From the NCBI RefSeq assembly GCF_042429235.1, contig NZ_JBHMBA010000002.1: a DNA stretch of 64,000 nucleotides; one strand, given 5' to 3'. Below, in pieces: positions 52,053 through 58,968 of the stretch. The translations under genes and the position numbers were made by a program. This DNA comes from Arthrobacter_B citreus. Lineage in GTDB: Bacteria; Actinomycetota; Actinomycetes; Actinomycetales; Micrococcaceae. The notes beneath the pieces were generated by a model that ran no database searches, was not told the origin of the DNA, and worked only from the letters and a program-made list of their open reading frames with translations. Within the stretch, counting starts at the first letter, position 1. Each line of letters opens with the position of its first letter.

Positions 52053-53413
52053 TGGACCGCAGGATCTTTGGAATCGAGACGGAATTCGGAATCGCCTATT
52101 CAGGCCCTGATTCGCGGCCGCTGTCCCCGGAGGAAGTGGCGCGTTACCTGTTCCGGAAAGTCGTCAGCTGGGGGAGGTCCTCCAACGTCTTCCTGACCAA
52201 CGGCTCTCGGCTCTACCTGGACGTTGGGTCACACCCGGAGTACGCCACCGCTGAGTGTGATGACCCGGCACAGCTGGTGGCCCACGACCGGGCCGGTGAA
52301 CTGATCTTGGACGACCTCGTGGATGAGGCGGAGGACCGGCTGCGGGCCGAAGGCTTCAACGGCAGCGTCTACCTGTTCAAGAACAACACCGATTCGGCCG
52401 GCAATTCCTACGGCAGCCACGAGAACTATCTGATTCCCCGGCGCCTGGAGTTCTCCCGGCTTGCGGACATCCTCATCCCCTTCCTGGTGACCCGCCAGCT
52501 GCTGGTCGGGGCGGGAAAAGTGCTGAAGACCCAGTCCGGGTCCCTCTTCGCCTTTTCCCAGCGGGCCGACCACATCTGGGAGGGAGTGTCTTCGGCCACC
52601 ACCCGGTCCCGTCCCATCATCAACACCCGCGACGAGCCGCACGCCGACGCCGAGCATTACCGCCGGCTGCATGTCATTGCCGGGGACTCCAACATGTCGG
52701 AGACCACCACGCTGCTCAAGGTCGGCTCGGTGGACCTGATGCTGCGGCTCATCGAGTCCGGAGCGGTGATGCGCGATCTTCGGCTGGAGAACCCCATCCG
52801 GAGCATCCGTGAAATATCCCACGATATGACCGGGAGAATGCCGCTGAAACTGGCCAACGGAGCCACTATGACGGCCCTGGACCTGCAGCGGGTGTACCTG
52901 GAACGCGTCCAGGAATTCGTGGCGGTGAACGGAGCCCATAACCGTCATGTGGGGCGGGTGCTGGACCTCTGGGAACGGACCCTCGACGCCATCGAACTCG
53001 GCGACACGTCCGGGATCGACACGGAAATCGACTGGGCCATCAAGAAAAAGCTCGTGGAGCGGTACGCGGAGCGGCACTCCCTGGAACTGACGTCGTCCCG
53101 GCTCGCCCAGATTGACCTGACCTACCACGATATTTCGCGCCGCCGCGGGTTGTTCTACCTGCTTCAGTCCCGGGGAGAAACGGCCCGCGTCGTGGAGGAC
53201 AGCGACGTCAAGGAGGCCGTGGACGTTCCGCCCCAGAGCACCCGGGCGAAACTTCGCGGCGACTTTGTCCGCCGCGCCAAGGCCGCCAACCGCGACTTCA
53301 CGGTGGACTGGGTGCATTTGAAGCTCAACGACCGCGCCCAGCAGACCGTGCTGTGCAAGGATCCGTTTGCCTCAGTGGATGAGCGGGTGGAAGCACTGCT
53401 CGCAACGCTGTAG
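52052..53413 (+). CDS. pafA: Pup--protein ligase PafA
   Basis: PafA attaches Pup through its C-terminal Glu to substrate lysines using ATP. The 453-residue protein opens MDRRIFGIETEFGIAY, with the catalytic Asp/Glu in SRLYLDVGSHPEYATAE and substrate-site motifs NTRDEPHADAEHYRRLHV. It shares the glutamine-synthetase fold with Dop but lacks the Dop loop. It is the last gene of the pup operon; a 215-bp gap with promoter-like boxes follows. Confidence 0.96.
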   Translation: MDRRIFGIETEFGIAYSGPDSRPLSPEEVARYLFRKVVSWGRSSNVFLTNGSRLYLDVGSHPEYATAECDDPAQLVAHDRAGELILDDLVDEAEDRLRAEGFNGSVYLFKNNTDSAGNSYGSHENYLIPRRLEFSRLADILIPFLVTRQLLVGAGKVLKTQSGSLFAFSQRADHIWEGVSSATTRSRPIINTRDEPHADAEHYRRLHVIAGDSNMSETTTLLKVGSVDLMLRLIESGAVMRDLRLENPIRSIREISHDMTGRMPLKLANGATMTALDLQRVYLERVQEFVAVNGAHNRHVGRVLDLWERTLDAIELGDTSGIDTEIDWAIKKKLVERYAERHSLELTSSRLAQIDLTYHDISRRRGLFYLLQSRGETARVVEDSDVKEAVDVPPQSTRAKLRGDFVRRAKAANRDFTVDWVHLKLNDRAQQTVLCKDPFASVDERVEALLATL

Positions 53414-53628
53414 GAAACGGTGCAACGCTGCAGGAACGGCGCTGCGGGCGGCAGCGGCCGGCAGGTGCCGGCGCAGCCCGCCCTGCTGCGGGCGGAATTC
53501 CTGTTTATGGTGGTCCTAAGGCAGCACTCAGGGAGAAACGCTAGGCTGGATGCGACCGTCCGCGCCGGTTCCCCGGACTAGACTCGGGGAGGCCGCGGGC
53601 CAATCTGTCCACCACTGAAAGAAGTACT

Positions 53629-54606
53629 GTGCGAAAAGTACTAGCCGTAAGCCTGTCCTCCCTGCTCTTAATTTCCGCCTGCTCCGGCGGGGACACAGGT
53701 GCTGCGGGCAAATCCGCAGGCCAGCCCGGGGTTTTTGACTCCGTGAAGGTCAAGGTCGAGGACCAGGAGACCGTCCCGGAGGTCGAATTCGACGCTCCGC
53801 TCGACATCACCGAGAGTGCCGCCAAGATCGTCTACACCGGCGACGGCGACACGGTTGCCGAGGGTCAGAGCATCACGTTCCAGTTCGTGGCGCTCAACGC
53901 CGAGGATGCAAGCGTCCTGGGTGACACCTACGGGCAGGCCGCCTCCACCCTGCCCGTCAATGATCAGCTGAAGGAACAGGACCCGGTGCTGTACGAGGTC
54001 CTGCTGGGCGCCAAGGTTGGCTCCCACATCGCCTATGCTTTCCCCGACGCGCAGGCGCAGGCCACCGAGGGTGACCAGCCCACCCAAGTGATGGTGCTGA
54101 GCGTTCAGAGTGCACAGGACACCGTCCCGATGCTCTCGCCGGATGAGGCGGCGGCACGCAACGCCGAGGGCACGCTGCTGATGAGCCCCGAAGACGTCGC
54201 GAAGCTCGACTCCGAGGGGAAGCTGCCTGAGGTCGAATTCGGTGAGGACGGAGTTCCGTCGATCACCGTCCCGGAGAACGCCGAAGAGCCCGAGAAACTG
54301 ATCGTGAAGGTCCTGGAAGAGGGCGACGGCGCGGTCCTGGAAGAAACCGGAACCGTCAAGGCGAACTACCTCGGCGTCTCGCTGCGTGACGGCACCACTT
54401 TCGATTCCAGCTATGAAGGCGGCGAGGCGATTGAGTTCGGCCTCGACGGCGTCATCTCCGGCTGGACCTACGGACTGGCCGGCCAGAAGGCCGGATCCAA
54501 GGTTCTGCTGGTCCTTCCGACGGAGCTGGCCTACGGCGATCCCGCCGGCGGCAGCGCACCGTCCGGCCCGCTCGTCTTTGTCGTGGAGATCGAAGAAGTC
54601 AAGTAG
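53629..54606 (+). CDS. FKBP-type peptidyl-prolyl isomerase, lipoprotein
   Basis: The 325-residue extracytoplasmic protein has a signal peptide with lipobox LLLISAC (Cys18). A first domain resembling FKBP but degenerate (about 60-165) follows, then a second FKBP domain (about 215-325) with GTVKANYLGVSLRDGTTFDSSYEGGEAIEFG and GWTYGLAGQKAGSKVLLVLP. It helps protein folding outside the membrane. The start is GTG at 53629 with GAAAGAAG upstream. TAGACT at 53579-53584 is the likely -10 box. Confidence 0.9.
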   Translation: MRKVLAVSLSSLLLISACSGGDTGAAGKSAGQPGVFDSVKVKVEDQETVPEVEFDAPLDITESAAKIVYTGDGDTVAEGQSITFQFVALNAEDASVLGDTYGQAASTLPVNDQLKEQDPVLYEVLLGAKVGSHIAYAFPDAQAQATEGDQPTQVMVLSVQSAQDTVPMLSPDEAAARNAEGTLLMSPEDVAKLDSEGKLPEVEFGEDGVPSITVPENAEEPEKLIVKVLEEGDGAVLEETGTVKANYLGVSLRDGTTFDSSYEGGEAIEFGLDGVISGWTYGLAGQKAGSKVLLVLPTELAYGDPAGGSAPSGPLVFVVEIEEVK

Positions 54607-54657
54607 CGTTGGAACCGGAAACAGCGTTGACGCGGCACCGCCGCAGCTAGGAGCACC

Positions 54658-55053
54658 ATGTCATTCGGAAAGCGTGAGTACGACCGCCAGAAGCCCGAGA
54701 TCGACTTCCCGGACCACGAAGCTCCCTCCGAGCTTCGGATCGAGGACATCGTTGTCGGCGACGGCCGCGAGGCCAAGGCCGGGGACACCGTCTCCACCCA
54801 CTATGTCGGTGTCGCCTTCTCGACCGGAGAAGAGTTCGACGCATCGTGGAACCGCGGCACGCCGCTGGACTTCCGCGTCGGCGTCGGACAGGTCATCGAA
54901 GGCTGGGACCAGGGCCTGCTGGGCATGAAGGTCGGCGGCCGGCGCCGGCTCGAGATCCCCGCGCACATGGCGTACGGCGACCGCGGCGCGGGTTCCGCCG
55001 TCGCCCCGGGTGAATCACTGATCTTTGTGGTCGACCTGCTGGGTGTCCGCTAG
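54658..55053 (+). CDS. FKBP-type peptidyl-prolyl isomerase, cytoplasmic
   Basis: The 131-residue protein has one FKBP domain: GDTVSTHYVGVAFSTGEEFDASWNRG, IEGWDQGLLGMKVGGRRRLEIP and MAYGDRGAGSAVAPGESLIF. It has no signal peptide. The ATG follows AGGAGCACC. It sits 51 bp after the lipoprotein isomerase and ends at a strong terminator, so the two isomerases form one unit. Confidence 0.93.
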   Translation: MSFGKREYDRQKPEIDFPDHEAPSELRIEDIVVGDGREAKAGDTVSTHYVGVAFSTGEEFDASWNRGTPLDFRVGVGQVIEGWDQGLLGMKVGGRRRLEIPAHMAYGDRGAGSAVAPGESLIFVVDLLGVR

Positions 55054-55076
55054 CCCTTAGTGCCGGCAACACCAGG

Positions 55077-55115
55077 GGCGGGCCCGCAGCTGCTGCAGCT
55101 GCGGGCCCGCCTTTT
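55077..55115 (+). terminator. Terminator of the FKBP unit
   Basis: GGCGGGCCCGCAGCT and its exact reverse complement flank a 5-nt loop (stem 15 bp), followed by TTTT at 55112-55115. Confidence 0.9.
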
Positions 55116-55187
55116 GCATGCTCCGGTGGCCTGCGCCTGAACCCCGCCGCACTCCACCAGCGGCCCCGGCGCGGTAGATTGGCTTCC

Positions 55188-57242
55188 GTGTCCGCCAACA
55201 GAACCGAACGACTCCTCACCCTGGTCATTGTGCTGCTCTCCTCCAGTCGGGGCTTCACCAAGCATGAACTGTTCGAAGAAATAGAGCTCTATGGCGAGGC
55301 GCCGTCCACGGCCGCCCGGGAAAAGCTCTTCGACCGGGACAAGGCCTTCCTGCGGGAGCAGGGGATCCCCGTGGAGTCCTACAGCGAGGAAACCCTCTAC
55401 GACCAGGACAACTCGGTGCGCCGGTACCGCATCCGCGCCGACGCCTACCGGCTTCCCGGCGTGCGGTTCACGCCCGAGGAGTCAGCGGTGCTGGCACTGG
55501 CGGCAAACATGTGGGAACAGGCATCGCTGGGTTCCGCGGCGGCACGGGCCCTGCGCAAGCTGCAGGCCCGGGGCGTGGTGGCCGAAGCGGCCGCCGCCAG
55601 CCCGCTGCAGCCCCGGATCCGCACGAACGACCCGAACTTTGACACCGTTTGGAAGGCAACAACCACCCGGACCCCCATCTCGTTCGGCTACCGGCCGGCC
55701 ACCCGGCCGCGCGCCGCTTCCGGGCAGGCGAAAACCGCCCGGAGGCGGAGCAGCCAGCGCCATGTCCAGCCATGGGGGATGGGCAGCAGGTTCGGTCACT
55801 GGTATGTGGTGGGGTGGGACCTGGACCGGAAGGCGGAGCGGTTCTTCCGGCTGTCCCGGATCACGACTCCCGTGGCGCTGGAGACCGGAAGTTACGATGT
55901 TCCGGCGGACTTCGCCATCGAAGAGTCGCTGGCGTCCCTGGACCGCGTCTTTGCGCCGGCCACCGCCGTGGTCGAGGTGCGGGAGGGGGCCGCTGCGGAA
56001 CTTCGGCTGCGCGCCGACACGCCTCCGGTGCCGGCCGGCCGCCCCGGCTGGGAGGTGCTGCGGCTGACCGTCCCGGATCTGGACGCGCTTGCCGCAGACA
56101 CCGCCGGGCTGGGAGCAAGCGCAGCCGCCGTCGACCCGCCCGAGTTCAGGCAGGGTGTGGCTGAGAAGCTGCAGCAGGCCTTGGCTGCCCAGCTCAAGCC
56201 ACTGCCTTCCTTCACTCTGGCCCGCCGCGCTCCGGCACCGGCATCCAGCTCGACGGCAGCCCAAAGCCATCTCACCCGGCTGCTCGATCTGGTTCCCTAC
56301 ATCCTGGGCAACCAGGGCGCGGATCTGGAGAGCACGGCCCGCCGCTTCGGTGTCAGTGCCACACAGCTGGCCAGTGACCTGAACCTGCTTTTTGTCAGCG
56401 GGCCGCGCCACTATCCCAACGGCCTGATGGACGTGAACTTCGAAAACGGCCAGATCTACATCGACAACGCCGAGGACCTTTCCGAACCGGTGCGGCTTGG
56501 GATGGACGAAGCCGCCGCCTTGATCGTGGGCCTCGAAACGCTGTCCGGACTGCCGGGCGTGGGCGAAGCACCGGCACTCGCCAGCGCCCTGGACAAGCTC
56601 AGCGAAGCGGCCGGGGAGTCAGGGCGGGCGGCCAGCGGCGTGGCTGCCCGGCTCGCCGAACCCGAGGGCACCGCCCTGATCCTGGACCAGCTGCAGCAGG
56701 CCATCTCCGGCCGCCGCCAGCTCGCCCTGCGGTACCTGGTGCCGAGCCGGGACGAGATGACCGACCGGATCGTGGATCCGCGCCGGCTCGTCTCCGTCAA
56801 CGACCGCTGGTACCTCGAAGCCTGGTGCCACCGTTCCGAGGGTGTGCGGACCTTTCGGGTGGACCGCATCCACGGAGTCACTGATTCCGGTCCCGCTTCC
56901 TGGCAGGGGCCGGACCAGGACAGTTTTGCCTCCGGCCTGTTCCGGCCAAGCGCTGAGGATGAACTGGTGACCCTGCTGCTGGAGCCCTCGGCCAGCTGGG
57001 TGGAGAGCGCGTACGACGCCGGGCGCCGGGCCGATCTGCCCCGGGGCCGAAGCGCGGTGGAGCTGAGGGTCGGCAACACCCGCTGGATCCCCGGCTTTGT
57101 TGCCGCACAGGGCGGCAGCGTTGTGGTGGCTGCCCCGGAGGCGCTGAGGCAGGAAACCGAGGGATGGCTGCGCGGCGCCCTCGCAAACTATGCGGAGCAG
57201 AGTCCTGCCCCAACGGCTGGACCAGCGGCGCAGCAGGATTGA
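55188..57242 (+). CDS. pafBC: Fused PafBC, WYL-domain transcription regulator
   Basis: PafBC activates DNA-damage genes in actinobacteria. Here PafB and PafC form one 684-residue chain, each half (about 1-330 and 345-684) with a winged helix-turn-helix, a WYL domain and a C-terminal extension. The first half opens TERLLTLVIVLLSSSRGFTKHELFEEI. The second WYL domain holds VDPRRLVSVNDRWYLEAWCHRSEGVRTFRVDRI. The start is GTG at 55188; TAGATT at 55175-55180 is 7 nt upstream, with no Shine-Dalgarno. A similar fusion is known from Arthrobacter, while mycobacteria have separate genes. It has its own promoter after the FKBP terminator. Confidence 0.92.
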   Translation: MSANRTERLLTLVIVLLSSSRGFTKHELFEEIELYGEAPSTAAREKLFDRDKAFLREQGIPVESYSEETLYDQDNSVRRYRIRADAYRLPGVRFTPEESAVLALAANMWEQASLGSAAARALRKLQARGVVAEAAAASPLQPRIRTNDPNFDTVWKATTTRTPISFGYRPATRPRAASGQAKTARRRSSQRHVQPWGMGSRFGHWYVVGWDLDRKAERFFRLSRITTPVALETGSYDVPADFAIEESLASLDRVFAPATAVVEVREGAAAELRLRADTPPVPAGRPGWEVLRLTVPDLDALAADTAGLGASAAAVDPPEFRQGVAEKLQQALAAQLKPLPSFTLARRAPAPASSSTAAQSHLTRLLDLVPYILGNQGADLESTARRFGVSATQLASDLNLLFVSGPRHYPNGLMDVNFENGQIYIDNAEDLSEPVRLGMDEAAALIVGLETLSGLPGVGEAPALASALDKLSEAAGESGRAASGVAARLAEPEGTALILDQLQQAISGRRQLALRYLVPSRDEMTDRIVDPRRLVSVNDRWYLEAWCHRSEGVRTFRVDRIHGVTDSGPASWQGPDQDSFASGLFRPSAEDELVTLLLEPSASWVESAYDAGRRADLPRGRSAVELRVGNTRWIPGFVAAQGGSVVVAAPEALRQETEGWLRGALANYAEQSPAPTAGPAAQQD

Positions 57243-57332
57243 CCGGGCCCGTAAGGGCAGCCCCGGTTCGGCCCGGACAGCCCGGGCTGCGGCGATGCGG
57301 GTCCGTGCGTCCGGCGGCACTATGCTGGAGTC

Positions 57333-57671
57333 ATGCCTTGGTGGTCCTGGATTCTGATATGGTCGGCTCTTGTCGTTGCAGCAGCCGCTTTTTACGCCCT
57401 GATCGGGTGGCGGGTTTTCCGCAGGCTCATGGCGGTGCTGAGGGAGGCTGAAGCTGCCCTTTCGTCGCTGGCAGTGTCTGCACCCGCACCGGTGCCGGCA
57501 GCGGTCCAGACTCCGGAACGTGAGCTTGGAATCTTCGTGGACCCCATCCTGGCGCGGGCCCGCTACGAAGAAGGCAAAGGGGCACGCAGGGAGCAGCGGC
57601 GGGAGCGGCGGATCGACCGCAGGATCGCTTCCGGCCAGCCCCGCGCCCTGCGCGATTTTCCAGGACTCTGA
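57333..57671 (+). CDS. Small single-pass membrane protein, conserved in context
   Basis: The 112-residue protein has one membrane helix (about 3-26, WWSWILIWSALVVAAAAFYALIG) and a basic tail (GARREQRRERRIDRRIASG). Proteins of this type commonly precede tatA in actinobacteria. TATGCT at 57321-57326 lies 6 nt before the ATG. Function unknown. Confidence 0.75.
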   Translation: MPWWSWILIWSALVVAAAAFYALIGWRVFRRLMAVLREAEAALSSLAVSAPAPVPAAVQTPERELGIFVDPILARARYEEGKGARREQRRERRIDRRIASGQPRALRDFPGL

Positions 57672-57702
57672 CGTAAACTGGCACAAACGAAAGGACACCG
57701 GC

Positions 57703-58041
57703 ATGAATATTCAAGGCTGGCAAATTCTTATCCTGGTCGCTCTGGCCATCCTGCTCTTCGGCGCCAACAAGCTCCCGGGCCTCGCCCGCAGCATGGGCCA
57801 GTCCCTGCGCATTTTCAAGTCGGAAGTTCGGCAGATGAAGGACGAAAACCCGTCCAATACGTCGGGCGGCGATCCCGTTGAAGGACGGATCGTGAACAAC
57901 CCGCCGGCCGCCGGCAACCCCGGGGCAGCAACGCCTCCGGCAGCAACCCCTCCCGCCGCAACGCCTCCGGCAGCCCCGCACACGCCGGACGCCACCGGCA
58001 CTGATCACCGCCCCGCGGGTAACCCTCCCGCCAGCCTCTAA
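57703..58041 (+). CDS. tatA: Sec-independent translocase subunit TatA
   Basis: TatA forms the Tat channel ring with TatC for folded proteins. The 112-residue protein has a short N-terminal helix (GWQILILVALAILLFGANKLP), the hinge FGANKLPGL and an amphipathic helix (ARSMGQSLRIFKSEVRQM). A disordered tail carries three ATPPA repeats. The ATG at 57703 follows AAAGGACACCGGC. It directly precedes tatC. Confidence 0.95.
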   Translation: MNIQGWQILILVALAILLFGANKLPGLARSMGQSLRIFKSEVRQMKDENPSNTSGGDPVEGRIVNNPPAAGNPGAATPPAATPPAATPPAAPHTPDATGTDHRPAGNPPASL

Positions 58042-58046
58042 TTGCT

Positions 58047-58874
58047 GTGGCGCTGACCAAAGGGCGCAAATCCAACCCTGAAGGGCGGATGGCCCTTAAG
58101 GAACACCTGCGGGAAGCCCGCAACCGCCTGTTCAAGGCCGCCTTGGCGGTGGCCTTGGGAACGGTGGGAGGCTTCTTCCTGTATATGCCCGTCTTCAATG
58201 CCCTGACCAAGCCGGTCATGGATGTGGGCAACGAGGACGGCCGGCTGGCGACCATCAACTTCGAGGGTGTTGTCACACCCTTCGACCAGATGGTCCAGGT
58301 GTCCGTGTTTATCGGGCTGCTGCTCTCCTGCCCGGTGTGGCTTTACCAGTTGTGGGCGTTCATCACGCCCGGACTCAAGACCAAGGAACGGCGCATAGCG
58401 CTTGGGTTCATGGGCGCATCGGTCCCGCTGTTCCTCGGTGGAGTCGTGTTGGCGTGGCTGCTCCTGCCCAGCGCCATCGAAGTCCTCACGGGATTCACTC
58501 CCGAGGGCAGCGCCAACGTGATTACGGCCACGGTTTACCTGGCCTTTGTGCTCCGCCTGATGCTGGCCTTCGGTATCGCCTTCCTCATCCCGGTGGTGCT
58601 GGTGGGCCTGAACATGACCGGTATCCTGCCGGGCAAGGTCATCATCAAGTATTGGCGGATCACCCTCTTCCTGATCTGTGTCTTCGCTGCCATGGCGGCT
58701 CCGGGCGGAGATGCCCTCACCATGTTCTACATGGCCGCACCGCTGCTGGTGCTCTTCGGCGTCGCAGTGGGAATCTGTCTGCTGAACGACAAGCGCCGAG
58801 CGCGCCGGAATGCCGCCCGTGAAGCATCCGTCGGCGAAACCGCTGACACCGCAACGCCCTTGGAGAATCTGTAG
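58047..58874 (+). CDS. tatC: Sec-independent translocase subunit TatC
   Basis: TatC receives twin-arginine signal peptides. The 275-residue protein opens MALKEHLREARNRLF after a short basic leader and has six helices, with family blocks PFDQMVQVSVFIGLLLSCPVW, PGLKTKERR and AFGIAFLIPVVLVGLN. The start is GTG at 58047, five bases after the tatA stop. No tatB is present in the window. Confidence 0.95.
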   Translation: MALTKGRKSNPEGRMALKEHLREARNRLFKAALAVALGTVGGFFLYMPVFNALTKPVMDVGNEDGRLATINFEGVVTPFDQMVQVSVFIGLLLSCPVWLYQLWAFITPGLKTKERRIALGFMGASVPLFLGGVVLAWLLLPSAIEVLTGFTPEGSANVITATVYLAFVLRLMLAFGIAFLIPVVLVGLNMTGILPGKVIIKYWRITLFLICVFAAMAAPGGDALTMFYMAAPLLVLFGVAVGICLLNDKRRARRNAAREASVGETADTATPLENL

Positions 58875-58968
58875 GCTGCGGGCCCCGGCCCTGTTCGCCG
58901 TTTCAGCCCACCGCTAAGCAGCGCGGTGCGGCGAGCGGACGGGGCCGGTCAGAGTCTAGGCTGGGAAC

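Noticed and set aside
48548..53413. dop and pafA as a tandem duplication or assembly artefact
   Set aside because: They share a fold but differ in length and loops exactly as the two known enzymes do, and lie in the known order around pup and prcBA.
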